DNA of 64,000 nucleotides from Ferrovibrio sp. GTDB taxonomy: Bacteria; Pseudomonadota; Alphaproteobacteria; Ferrovibrionales; Ferrovibrionaceae. The notes under the pieces are model-generated. The model was not told the DNA's origin, ran no database searches, and saw only the letters and a program-made list of their open reading frames with translations. Both the position numbers and the translations under genes were made by a program. Shown piece by piece: positions 8,742 to 16,958 of this stretch (positions within the stretch are counted from its first letter, which is position 1; every line of letters starts with the position of its first letter). The DNA is taken from the NCBI RefSeq assembly GCF_019636075.1, contig NZ_JAHBYG010000014.1, positions 1 to 64,000 of the forward strand, given 5' to 3'.

Positions 8742-10133
8742 TCAGGCGGTGGCGCGGGGCCCTTCATTGGCGGCCGGCACCGGCACGCCTTCGTCGGTAT
8801 ATTGCTTCAGCTTGTTGCGCAAAGTGCGGATCGAGATGCCGAGGATATTGGCGGCATGGGTGCGATTGCCTAGGCAATGCTTCAGCGTATCGATGATCAG
8901 GTCGCGTTCCACATCGGCCAGCGCGCGGCCGACCAGCGAACCTGCCGCAGCAACCGGCATGGCGGCTTCGGCACCAGCGGCGGTGGAACCCGGCGCCGGA
9001 CCGGCCTCGCCGCCCACCAATTCGGCCAGCGCTGTGCCATCGGGCAGCCGCACGGCTTCGATCTCGATCTTGTCGCCCAGCGCCAGCAGCACCGCGCGAT
9101 GCATGGCGTTTTCCAACTCGCGCACATTGCCGCGCCAGGGGGCTTTTTTAAGCGCCACCAGCGTTTCGGCAGCCAGCGGACGCACCGGCACGGCATTCAC
9201 CTCGGCGTATTTCTTGGCGAAATGCGTGGCCAGCAATTCGATATCGGCCGGGCGCGAACGCAGCGGCGGCAGCTTGAGATTCACCACATTCAGGCGGAAC
9301 AGCAAATCTTCGCGGAACGTGCCGCGCGCCACTTCGGCCGCCAGATCGCGGTTGGATGTGGCCAGCACGCGGATATCCACCTTCACCGGTTTGGAGCCGC
9401 CGATACGGTCGATTTCGCGTTCCTGGATGGCGCGCAGCAGCTTGGCCTGCAGGCGGATATCCATTTCGCTGATTTCATCCAGCAGCAGCGTGCCGCCGTT
9501 GGCCTCTTCGAATTTGCCGATACGGCGCGCCACGGCGCCGGTGAAAGCGCCTTTCTCATGGCCGAACAATTCCGATTCCAGCAATTGCTCGGGGATCGCC
9601 GCGCAATTCACGCTGACGAATGGCTTGTCGGATCGCGGGCTGCGCGCATGAACATAGCGCGCCATCACTTCCTTGCCGGTGCCGCTTTCGCCGGTGATCA
9701 TCACGCTGGCAGACGACGGCGCGATCTGTTCGGCCAGCTTGACCACCTGGGCCATGGCCGGATCGCGGAACAGCATCTGGTGGTTTTCTTCCGCCACGGC
9801 TTCAAGCACGGCAGCGATCAGATCGGCATCGGGCGGCAGCGGCAGATATTCCTTGGCGCCGGCACGGATGGCCGCCACGGCGGCGCGCGCATCATTGCCG
9901 ATTCCGCAGGCCACCACCGGCAGGTTGATACGCTCGTCCTTCAGGCTTTCGACCAACGCCTTCACATCCAGGGTTACGTCCACCATCGCCAGATCGGCGC
10001 CCTTGCCGGAACGCAGCAGATTGAGCGCGGCAGAGATATCCTCCACCTGCGCCACCTTGGCGCCGCGCTGCAGCGCGATGCGGGTGGCGGCCCCGATCTG
10101 CCCGTTCAGCGTTCCGATGATGAGTAACCGCAT
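8742..10133 (-). CDS. flbD: Sigma-54 flagellar activator FlbD
   Basis: NtrC-type activator that in Caulobacter drives class III/IV flagellar genes from sigma-54 promoters and represses fliF. It has 463 residues. A degenerate receiver (about 1-115, with Asp at about 52 but an atypical acidic pocket) is followed by an AAA+ domain with GESGTGKE (148-155), the sigma-54 contact motif GAFTGA (195-200) and [10 protein letters not shown] Fis-type helix-turn-helix ([20 protein letters not shown]) ends the protein. The first 110 residues closely resemble Caulobacter FlbD ([28 protein letters not shown]). Two sigma-54 promoters in this window are candidate targets. Confidence 0.95.
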   Translation of the reverse strand: MRLLIIGTLNGQIGAATRIALQRGAKVAQVEDISAALNLLRSGKGADLAMVDVTLDVKALVESLKDERINLPVVACGIGNDARAAVAAIRAGAKEYLPLPPDADLIAAVLEAVAEENHQMLFRDPAMAQVVKLAEQIAPSSASVMITGESGTGKEVMARYVHARSPRSDKPFVSVNCAAIPEQLLESELFGHEKGAFTGAVARRIGKFEEANGGTLLLDEISEMDIRLQAKLLRAIQEREIDRIGGSKPVKVDIRVLATSNRDLAAEVARGTFREDLLFRLNVVNLKLPPLRSRPADIELLATHFAKKYAEVNAVPVRPLAAETLVALKKAPWRGNVRELENAMHRAVLLALGDKIEIEAVRLPDGTALAELVGGEAGPAPGSTAAGAEAAMPVAAAGSLVGRALADVERDLIIDTLKHCLGNRTHAANILGISIRTLRNKLKQYTDEGVPVPAANEGPRATA

Positions 10134-10138
10134 CGTTC

Positions 10139-10474
10139 TTATCCCTGCCTGCCGCCCTTGATGATTTCCGTCATCGTCACGCCCAGACGATCTTCCACCA
10201 CCACCACTTCGCCGCGCGCCACCAGCCGGTTGTTCACATAGATGTCGATCGCCTCGCCCACCTTGCGGTCGAGCTCGATCACCGCGCCGCGCCCCAGCTT
10301 GAGCAGCTGGCTCACCTGCATGTTGGCCTTGCCCAGCACTGCCGAGACATGCACCGGAATATCGAACACCGCCTGCAGATCGGCTGCCGTGCGTGCCGCA
10401 TTGGGATCATCTTCCTCGGGCAGCGCGCCCTGGCCGATATCCTTCAGTTCGAGATCGTCGCCGCCTTCAGCCAT
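10139..10474 (-). CDS. fliN: Flagellar motor switch protein FliN
   Basis: C-ring protein of the motor switch. It has 111 residues: an acidic N-terminal tail, then the SpoA/surface-presentation domain with [62 protein letters not shown]. The length and motifs match the short FliN form. It lies 5 bp before flbD and 30 bp after fliH. Confidence 0.96.
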   Translation of the reverse strand: MAEGGDDLELKDIGQGALPEEDDPNAARTAADLQAVFDIPVHVSAVLGKANMQVSQLLKLGRGAVIELDRKVGEAIDIYVNNRLVARGEVVVVEDRLGVTMTEIIKGGRQG

Positions 10475-10504
10475 GATCCGTCATCCCCTTTGTTTCGCGC
10501 CGCC

Positions 10505-11170
10505 TCAGGCTTCCGCCTGCGGTTCGCGTGCCTCGGCCATCAGGCCTTGCAGATAGCGTTGCACCGCCTGGTCCACATCGCGTTCCAGCGCGGCCTGATT
10601 GCGTTCGGCCGAACCATCGGCCCAATCCACGCGGCAATCGGTGGCCGGCAGACTGTCGTCGGGCACCAGCATCACCTTGCCGCCGAAGCCCGATTGCGCC
10701 ACCAGCGCATCGATGCGTTCGTCCAAAAGCTTGGCCACGGCCTCGGCGGCCCGCACCACCAGGCGCGGTTCGTCGCGCATGTCGTCCATGCAGCGCAGCA
10801 CCAGGGCCTCGATCTCGCGCAGCGGCTCGCGCGCCATGGCATGCGAAGCCAGCTTGCGGGCGATGGCCGCCGCAGCCGATACCGCCTCGGCACGGGCGGC
10901 GGCCTGGGCCTGATTCTGCCCCTCGGCCAACTGGCCCAGCCGCGCTTCGATGGCGCCGAGCGCTTGCTCAACAGCCCGCGCATGCTCGGCCTCGATGCTG
11001 GTGCGGCCTGCCTGTTCGCCTTCGTCGTAAGCCTGCTTCTTGGCGGCCTCGAGATCATCGAGGCTGAATTTCGGCGGCGGCCCCTTCGGACGATACATCG
11101 GCTCCGACGACGATTTCGGCTTCGTGCCGTCGAAGGGATGGTCGAAAAGAAATTTGGCCTTGCCCACCAT
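10505..11170 (-). CDS. fliH: Flagellar export regulator FliH (FlbE)
   Basis: Stator-like subunit that binds FliI and tethers it to the C-ring. It has 221 residues. The N-terminus contains FLFDHPFDGTKP, as seen in alphaproteobacterial FlbE/FliH proteins. An Ala/Gln/Glu-rich coiled coil (about 45-110) comes next, then the C-terminal domain with MLVPDDSLPATDCRVDWADGSAERN, the conserved glycine/aspartate turn of FliH. The position between fliG and fliN, one base after the fliG stop, is the Caulobacter order. FliH is poorly conserved, so context carries part of the call. Confidence 0.87.
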   Translation of the reverse strand: MVGKAKFLFDHPFDGTKPKSSSEPMYRPKGPPPKFSLDDLEAAKKQAYDEGEQAGRTSIEAEHARAVEQALGAIEARLGQLAEGQNQAQAAARAEAVSAAAAIARKLASHAMAREPLREIEALVLRCMDDMRDEPRLVVRAAEAVAKLLDERIDALVAQSGFGGKVMLVPDDSLPATDCRVDWADGSAERNQAALERDVDQAVQRYLQGLMAEAREPQAEA

Positions 11171-11171
11171 G

Positions 11172-12185
11172 TCAGTAGATCAACTCGTCGTCGCCCTTGT
11201 TGTCGGCCAGCATGATTTCGCCCTTGGCCGCCAACTCCTTGGCAGTGTTGACCATGATCATCTGCGCCTCGTCCACATCCTTCAGGCGGACCGGGCCCAT
11301 GCTTTCCATTTCCTCGCGCAGCAGCTTGGAGGCGCGTTCGGACATATTTGAGAAGAACAGGTCGCGCAGGGTTTCCGAAGCGCCCTTCAGCGCCAGACCC
11401 AGCTTGTCCTTCTCCACCGCCTTGAGCAGGGCCTGAACGCCGCTGGGATCCAGCTTGATCAGATCCTCGAAGGTGAACATCAACGCCTTGATGCGCTCGG
11501 CGGCATCGCGGCTGCGTTCTTCCAGCGCGGCCAGGAAACGCGCCTCGGTGTTGCGATCCAGGCTGTTGAAGATTTCCGCCATCATTTCGTGGCTGTCGCG
11601 GCGATTGGTACGCGCCAGGTTCGACATGAATTCGGTGCGCAGCGTCTGCTCCACCTTGTCGAGCACTTCCTTCTGCACGGATTCCATGCGCAGCATGCGC
11701 ATCACCACTTCCATGGAGAATTCTTCCGGCAACGCCGCCAGCACGCGGGCGGCATGCTCTGGCCGGATCTTGGACAGCACCACGGCAACGGTTTGCGGAT
11801 ATTCGTTCTTGAGATAATTCGCCAACACGTTTTCGTTCACGTTGGCAAGCTTGTCCCACATGGTGCGACCCGCAGGACCGCGGATTTCCTCCATGATCTG
11901 CGTAACGCGATCGGCCGGCAGGGCCTTCATCAGCAAACGCTCGGTGCTGTCGAAGGTGCCCGACAGCGAGCCGGTGGAGGAGAAGTTGTTGACGAATTCC
12001 AGGAATAGCTTTTCCACCAGTTCGGAATTCACCGAACCGAGATTGGCCATGTTCTGCGAGATTTCCTTGATCTCTTCATCATCCAGCAGCGGCCAGAGCT
12101 TGGAGGAATGCTCCTCGCCCAAGGCAAGCATCAGGATGGCGGCCTTATCGGGCCCCTTGAGCTGGCGGAAATCCTTATCGGCCAT
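11172..12185 (-). CDS. fliG: Flagellar motor switch protein FliG
   Basis: C-ring protein that couples the rotor to the stator and binds FliF. It has 337 residues, the usual length. It shows [19 protein letters not shown] at the N-terminus, the middle-domain motif [20 protein letters not shown], and the C-terminal torque helix region [21 protein letters not shown] with the charged [20 protein letters not shown] segment. An AGGAGG ribosome site precedes the ATG. The gap from fliF is 18 bp. Confidence 0.97.
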   Translation of the reverse strand: MADKDFRQLKGPDKAAILMLALGEEHSSKLWPLLDDEEIKEISQNMANLGSVNSELVEKLFLEFVNNFSSTGSLSGTFDSTERLLMKALPADRVTQIMEEIRGPAGRTMWDKLANVNENVLANYLKNEYPQTVAVVLSKIRPEHAARVLAALPEEFSMEVVMRMLRMESVQKEVLDKVEQTLRTEFMSNLARTNRRDSHEMMAEIFNSLDRNTEARFLAALEERSRDAAERIKALMFTFEDLIKLDPSGVQALLKAVEKDKLGLALKGASETLRDLFFSNMSERASKLLREEMESMGPVRLKDVDEAQMIMVNTAKELAAKGEIMLADNKGDDELIY

Positions 12186-12203
12186 GAATCATGCCTCCTG
12201 GAA

Positions 12204-13871
12204 CTATGCCGCCTGATACAGCCAATTGCGGATGATGGAGATGGCTTCTTCCGGATGCTTATCGACGATCTCGCCGATCTTCTTCAAGCTGGAAGCCTTC
12301 ACCTGGCCTTCGATGCGGGCGATATCGATCATCGATTCGATGCCGGGCGTTGCCATCGGCGACATACCATCGGGCGCAGCCGGCAATTCGGCTATCGGCG
12401 CGGAACCCACCACGGAGGGCACACCCGGCATGCTGGGCGTCAGCATGCCCGGCGGTACATCGTCGGGATTCTGCGAAGCCTCGATGATGCGGCGCACGAT
12501 CGGGCGCACCACCAGCAGCAGGGCCAGCAAGGCGGCCAGCAGGTAGCCGGCGATTTCGCCGATGCGGAACAGGTCGCGTTTGTTCAGCCCCATGAAAATC
12601 GGCTGCAGGTCGGGGTCGAGCTCTTCGGGAATGTCGCCCGGCTCGGCGAAGCGCATCGACACCACTTCCACATTGTCGCCGCGCCCCTGGTCGAAACCGA
12701 TGGCGTTGCGCACCAGCGCGGTGAGCTGCTGCAATTCCTCAGGGCTGCGCGGCTGATAGGCGCGTTTGCCCTCGCCATCCACCAGCACGATGTGGTTCAC
12801 CAGCACGGCGGCGGATACTTTGCGCATCACGCCGCCTTCGCGCACCTGGGTGCGGATGGTCTTGGAGATTTCGTAGTTGACCAGCTCTTCGTTGCGCTGG
12901 CCGCGCTGCGTGGCCTGATTGGCACCCTGGGCCTGGGCTTCGGGCAGGTTGTTCTGCACCGTAACGGCCTGCTGGCCTTCCTGGCTCTGGTTCTGCTCCG
13001 AGATGGTTTGCGTGGAGCGCACCACCTGCTGCTCGGGATCGAACAATTCCTGATTGGTGGTGATGCGGTCGAAATCCATATCGACCGAAACCTCGGCACG
13101 CACATTTCCGATGCCGACCGAACGTTCTAGCAAGGCCTCGATGGATTTGCGCAGGCGATCCTCGGCCTGGCGGCGCACTTCCACCATCTTGGTGGCGCCG
13201 GCAGCAACCGGATCGGCGGATTCCTCGCTGGTGCCGGCCAGCAGATTGCCGCGATCATCGATGATGGCAACACGGCTGGCTTTCAGATCGGGCACCGCGC
13301 CGGCAACCAGGTTCTGGATGGCGCGCACCTGCGGCTGGTCGATACGGCCGCCGCGCGTCTTGATCACGATAGAAGCCGAGGGTTCGCGCTGCTCACGGCT
13401 GAACACCTCGCGCTTGGGCAGCACCAGATGCACGCGCGCCGATTGCACCTGGTCGATGGCGCGAATCGTGCGGGCCAGCTCGCCTTCCATGGCGCGCAGG
13501 TGATTCAGGTTCTGCATGAAATTGGTGGCCGACAAGGCATTCGCCTTATCGAACAATTCATAGCCGACGGAACCGCCCGAAGGCACCCCGGCTTCGGCCA
13601 TCTGCATGCGCAGGCGCAGCACGCGATCTTCCGGCACCAGCACCTGCGCGCCATTGGCGGCGATCTGGTATGGGATCTTCTGCTGTTCGAGTCGGGCGAC
13701 GATACTGGCCGAATCCTGCAGATCGAGGTTGCCATACAGCAGCGCCATGCGCGGCTGCGTCACCTTCATTCCGATAAACAGGAAAAAACCGATCAGGGCC
13801 GCAGCCGTCACGCCAAGGATGGCGAGGCGGGCAGCCCCAAGATTACGCAGCATTTGCATCAGACCGTTCAC
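12204..13871 (-). CDS. fliF: Flagellar MS-ring protein FliF
   Basis: Forms the MS-ring, the first part of the basal body. About 555 residues with two membrane segments: the N-terminal one after ARLAILGVTAAALIGFFLF and the C-terminal one around EIAGYLLAALLALLLVV. Between them are YscJ-type segments such as MALLYGNLDLQDSASIV and ARVHLVLPKREVFSREQREPSASI. I prefer the GTG at 13869-13871, which gives MNGLMQMLRNLGAARLAI and has a GGGGTGA ribosome site 6 bases upstream. An in-frame GTG at 13896-13898 would add nine residues. It heads the nine-gene minus-strand operon. Confidence 0.94.
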   Translation of the reverse strand: MNGLMQMLRNLGAARLAILGVTAAALIGFFLFIGMKVTQPRMALLYGNLDLQDSASIVARLEQQKIPYQIAANGAQVLVPEDRVLRLRMQMAEAGVPSGGSVGYELFDKANALSATNFMQNLNHLRAMEGELARTIRAIDQVQSARVHLVLPKREVFSREQREPSASIVIKTRGGRIDQPQVRAIQNLVAGAVPDLKASRVAIIDDRGNLLAGTSEESADPVAAGATKMVEVRRQAEDRLRKSIEALLERSVGIGNVRAEVSVDMDFDRITTNQELFDPEQQVVRSTQTISEQNQSQEGQQAVTVQNNLPEAQAQGANQATQRGQRNEELVNYEISKTIRTQVREGGVMRKVSAAVLVNHIVLVDGEGKRAYQPRSPEELQQLTALVRNAIGFDQGRGDNVEVVSMRFAEPGDIPEELDPDLQPIFMGLNKRDLFRIGEIAGYLLAALLALLLVVRPIVRRIIEASQNPDDVPPGMLTPSMPGVPSVVGSAPIAELPAAPDGMSPMATPGIESMIDIARIEGQVKASSLKKIGEIVDKHPEEAISIIRNWLYQAA

Positions 13872-13943
13872 GGCATCACCCCATGCGTTTCCACGCACCT
13901 GGACATCTGCTTGCCAGGGTAGGGAGCGGGGATGAAGAAGAGG

Positions 13944-13980
13944 TTAACACCCCGGCAAATTTTGCCTAGTGGATTGTTAA
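13944..13980 (-). promoter_or_regulatory. fliF upstream region with palindrome and TTAAC sites
   Basis: Between sciP and fliF. A perfect 13-bp palindrome, GGCAAA-T-TTTGCC, sits at 13954-13966, flanked by TTAA cores at 13944-13947 and 13977-13980. The minus strand at the upstream side reads GGTTAACAAT, close to the CtrA half-site TTAACCAT. Palindrome and TTAA cores are direct observations; control of fliF by CtrA and by FlbD repression, as in Caulobacter, is inference. Confidence 0.45.
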
Positions 13981-14063
13981 CCTTTTTTCGTCCGCCGCGT
14001 ATGCCGGGATGGGGCGGGGAGATCGGACCGAATATCAGGCCCCCAAGGGGCAGGAAGGCTATT

Positions 14064-14420
14064 CTAAAAGCGGTTGCGCATTCCGACTTTCAGGCTGCCT
14101 GCCTTCAGGGTACCGGGGCGGTATTCCTGCAGGCGGGTGGTGCGCAGGCCGGCCAGGCCATGTTTTTCGATGGCCCGCTGCCAGGACAGGAATTCCTCGG
14201 TGGTAAGGCTATAACGTTCGCAGGCTTCGTCCAGCGTGAGCAATCCGCCGCGCACAGCCGCCACCACCTCCGCCTTGCGGCGAATCACCCAGCGCTTGGT
14301 GTTGGGCGCAGGCAGGCTGTCGCGGGTCAGTTGCTGACCCTCGGGACCGATAATGCTGGCTATACTACGGTCGCGCGTGAACATCCGAACCGGCTGGGGG
14401 TGATAATCGGGCTGTCGCAT
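14064..14420 (-). CDS. sciP: SciP, DUF1153 CtrA-inhibitory protein
   Basis: Small helix-turn-helix protein that in Caulobacter binds CtrA-dependent promoters and blocks transcription activation. It has 118 residues. The diagnostic DUF1153 core is complete: SIIGPEGQQLT, LPAPNTKRWVIRRKAEVV, AAVRGGLLTLDEACERYSLT, EEFLSWQRAIEKHGLAGLR, TTRLQEYR. It carries about 16 extra C-terminal residues beyond the core. It lies between fliF and flgD on the same strand and has its own upstream region with a perfect TTAA-N7-TTAA CtrA box 40 bp before the ATG. Confidence 0.93.
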   Translation of the reverse strand: MRQPDYHPQPVRMFTRDRSIASIIGPEGQQLTRDSLPAPNTKRWVIRRKAEVVAAVRGGLLTLDEACERYSLTTEEFLSWQRAIEKHGLAGLRTTRLQEYRPGTLKAGSLKVGMRNRF

Positions 14421-14459
14421 TCTCTGACTCCGGCTTTAAGAAACCCCTAAACGCTTTGG

Positions 14460-14474
14460 TTAAGCAGCGGTTAA
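14460..14474 (-). promoter_or_regulatory. CtrA box TTAA-N7-TTAA before sciP
   Basis: The sequence TTAAGCAGCGGTTAA has two TTAA cores separated by exactly seven bases, the canonical full CtrA site. It is centred about 47 bp upstream of the sciP start, where it would overlap a -35 region. A GACTC (GANTC) site lies at 14426-14430 between box and gene. Activation of sciP by CtrA, which would close a CtrA-SciP feedback loop, is inferred from Caulobacter. Confidence 0.7.
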
Positions 14475-14521
14475 CACACTGCCAAGGCAAAAACTCAGGC
14501 CAAAGCGGGTTATTTTTGAAT

Positions 14522-15196
14522 TCACTGCTGGGCTGCACGCACAGCCACAATGTCGGCCGGCAGCACCTTCACATTGCCCACCACCAGGTATTGATCGCCA
14601 TTATCGTATTCCAGGCTGTCCACCCGGCCCGTGGTGTAAACCTTGGCATCGGTCAAAGCCTTGCCATTGCCATCCTTGGCAACGACTTCCATCTTGTAAT
14701 TGCCCGGCTTGGGGATCACGCCGTCGCTGCGGGTGCCATCCCAGCTGAAATCGGCGCGACCGGCTTTCGGCGTCAGATTGGTGCTGTAAACCAGCTTGCC
14801 GGCCTCGTCATACACATTGGCCTTGGCCGTGGTGACGCCGGCGGGCAGGTTATACATCCAGTCGATCTTGCCATCCTGGGCCAGCGTGCCGCCGCCGCCA
14901 TTCACCACCACATCCTTGCCGATATAGCCAAGATTGGCGTTGGCGGTCTGGGCGCCGATCATCGAGATCAGCTTTTCCAGGTTCTTGTTCTGATTGATCT
15001 GCTGCTCCACCTGGCTGAACTGCACCAGCTGCTGCGTGAATTCCTTGGAATCCATCGGCGAGGTGGGATCCTGGTTCTTCAGCTGCGTGGTCAGCAGCTT
15101 CAGGAAGGTGTCGAAATTCTTCGCCAGTGATACGCCAGCGGTGCCGGCGGCCGAGGTGGCGGTGGTGGCGGTGTTATTCGTTACGGAGGTGACCAT
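14522..15196 (-). CDS. flgD: Flagellar hook scaffolding protein FlgD
   Basis: Hook cap that promotes polymerisation of FlgE; it is exported and later discarded. It has 224 residues. The conserved N-terminus reads FDTFLKLLTTQLKNQDPTSP followed by MDSKEFTQQLVQFSQVEQQ, and the C-terminal FlgD Ig/Tudor region includes FSWDGTRSDGVIPKPGNYK. It follows fliK by 28 bp and shares its sigma-54 promoter. flgE is not in the window. Confidence 0.97.
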   Translation of the reverse strand: MVTSVTNNTATTATSAAGTAGVSLAKNFDTFLKLLTTQLKNQDPTSPMDSKEFTQQLVQFSQVEQQINQNKNLEKLISMIGAQTANANLGYIGKDVVVNGGGGTLAQDGKIDWMYNLPAGVTTAKANVYDEAGKLVYSTNLTPKAGRADFSWDGTRSDGVIPKPGNYKMEVVAKDGNGKALTDAKVYTTGRVDSLEYDNGDQYLVVGNVKVLPADIVAVRAAQQ

Positions 15197-15224
15197 GTTC
15201 TATGCTCCTTCCCTCTGTTAACTT

Positions 15225-16733
15225 TCAAATACGGATATCGAGCCCGCCGCGCGCAGCCGCGCGCTGGGCATTGGCAGCCTGGGCCACGGCACGCGGATCG
15301 GCGCCAAGCTGGCCGGCATCGGCCATGTCATCGCCGCCGCGACCGCCGCGCTGGCCACGGCCATTGCCATCGCCCTGGCCATTCTGGCCCTGCTCGCGCA
15401 GCATGAAGTTCAGGCTGTCCTGATTGGTTTTCAGGCCGGAATCCCGCAGGCTCTGTTCCAGCACCTGGGCATCCTTCTGCAGCATGGCCAGGGTTTCCGG
15501 CTTGTCGGCGGCGATCACCGCCAACAGGCGGCCATCGGAGGAGACTTCCATCGTCACCTCCACCTTGCCCAGATTGCCCGGATCCAGCTTGATCGAAATG
15601 GTATCCAGCCCTTCGGAGGCCGCGCGCTTGATCTGCACAGCCACCTGCTCGCCCGGCGGCACCAGGGCCTGCGGATGGCGGGCAGCCTGGGCATGGGCGG
15701 TATGATGGGCAGCCTGGGTAGAGATATTCGCGGCACTTCCGGCCACCGCGGCGATACCGCCGGGCTGCTGGCTGCTATTGCCGGCAGCGGCCTGGTTCTG
15801 GCTCGCCAGATCGAAAACCATGGCGCCGCCCGCCAGCGGATTCTGCAGCTGCATGGCATGGTCGCCCAGCAATTCGGCGGCCAATTCCGGCGGCAGGCCT
15901 TCCTCGCCTTCCACCTTCAGCATCTCGGCGAACAACGACGATGTATCGACCAGCGAAAGCTGGGCGCTAGCATCGCTGCTGGTCTGCACGCTCAACTTGG
16001 CGGCTTTGCCTTCGGTCTTGCCCTGGCCGGCATTCTGCGCGGCATTCTTGGCGGCTTCCAAGGCAGCCTGCTGCGCTTCCGGCGACAGGCCTTCTGCCTG
16101 CAGGGCGCGCAAAGCGGCATCCGCCGGGGTTTCGGCAGTGCCTGCGCCAGCCGCCTGAGCACCGGCATGGGCGGCAGCGGCATGGGCGGTGGTGGCAACC
16201 GCGGCTGTTGCGGGGGCAGCCACCAGCAATAACGGATCTACCTGGGTTTCGGCCTTCTTGTCCTTGCCTTCGGCATCGGCGGCAGCCTCTTCGCCCTTGG
16301 CCGCCGCATCGGCGGCCGGCTTGGCGGGCGTTTCGGCCTTGTTATCAACGGGCTTGTCGGAGGCCGCATCGGCGGTCTGTTCGGCGGGTTTGTCGGCCTG
16401 CTTGGGCCGCTCACGATCAGACGGCTTGGCCGATGCAGAGCTGTCATCGGCGCGGTCGCAGCGCTTATCGGCAGGCTCGGAGGAGCGGGTTTCGGATGCA
16501 CGGTCGGCGCGGTCGTTGCCGCCGCGGTCGGAAGCCGAACGATCGGCCTGGCGAATCTGGGAGACTTCCGGGCCCTTCAGATCGGGCGCCCCGGCTTCAG
16601 ACCGGCGCGCCGCCTTGGCGGCATAGCTGCCAGCCAGCAGGTTGGCGAAATCCGGCGCACCGGTATCGTCGGCGGCAAAAGCCGGAGCGGCCTGACTTGC
16701 GGCGCTGGAGGAAGTGGCGGAACCGATCTGCAT
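15225..16733 (-). CDS. fliK: Flagellar hook-length control protein FliK
   Basis: Secreted molecular ruler that sets hook length and switches export specificity. About 502 residues. The N-terminal two-thirds is Ala/Asp/Lys-rich and disordered (many AD, AE and AK repeats). The C-terminal Flg_hook domain is clear: ISIKLDPGNLGKVEVTMEV, LLAVIAADKPETLAMLQ, LEQSLRDSGL. A His/Gln-rich hinge precedes it. I start at the ATG 16731-16733 (MQIGSATSS) because GAGG lies 6 bases upstream; a longer reading would need a TTG. The gene has a well-spaced sigma-54 promoter about 50 bp upstream and lies ahead of flgD. Confidence 0.92.
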   Translation of the reverse strand: MQIGSATSSSAASQAAPAFAADDTGAPDFANLLAGSYAAKAARRSEAGAPDLKGPEVSQIRQADRSASDRGGNDRADRASETRSSEPADKRCDRADDSSASAKPSDRERPKQADKPAEQTADAASDKPVDNKAETPAKPAADAAAKGEEAAADAEGKDKKAETQVDPLLLVAAPATAAVATTAHAAAAHAGAQAAGAGTAETPADAALRALQAEGLSPEAQQAALEAAKNAAQNAGQGKTEGKAAKLSVQTSSDASAQLSLVDTSSLFAEMLKVEGEEGLPPELAAELLGDHAMQLQNPLAGGAMVFDLASQNQAAAGNSSQQPGGIAAVAGSAANISTQAAHHTAHAQAARHPQALVPPGEQVAVQIKRAASEGLDTISIKLDPGNLGKVEVTMEVSSDGRLLAVIAADKPETLAMLQKDAQVLEQSLRDSGLKTNQDSLNFMLREQGQNGQGDGNGRGQRGGRGGDDMADAGQLGADPRAVAQAANAQRAAARGGLDIRI

Positions 16734-16779
16734 GGATGCCTCTATTCGCAGGACGGACGAATGTGTTCGGCGGGGTATT

Positions 16780-16795
16780 TGCAAAGCCCGGGCCA
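16780..16795 (-). promoter_or_regulatory. Sigma-54 promoter of fliK-flgD
   Basis: On the minus strand the sequence reads TGGCCCGGGCTTTGCA. It has GG at -24 and GC at -12 separated by the required 10 bp, and it differs from TGGCACG-N4-TTGCA at one position. Transcription would begin near 16770, about 35 bp before the fliK ATG. FlbD, encoded in the same locus, is the likely activator. Confidence 0.75.
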
Positions 16796-16958
16796 AGTCC
16801 AAAAATAGAGGTAATATATTGATTTATATTGGATTTATTCGGATGGCCGAAGCGCCCATGATTGCCGGGCGGCAGCTTTTGCCGAGGCCGTCCTTGCTAC
16901 CGGGTGGCGTTTTCTGCCGGCCCGATACGCCTGGCAGCAGCCTGGAATCGCCGGCGGA

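Noticed and set aside
14365-14550. Small minus-strand frame between flgD and sciP
   Set aside because: It runs over the flgD end and the CtrA box, has no family resemblance, and overlaps the better supported sciP start.
16734-16802. Longer fliK N-terminus beginning MDLARAL
   Set aside because: It would need a TTG start and would place the sigma-54 promoter inside the coding region.
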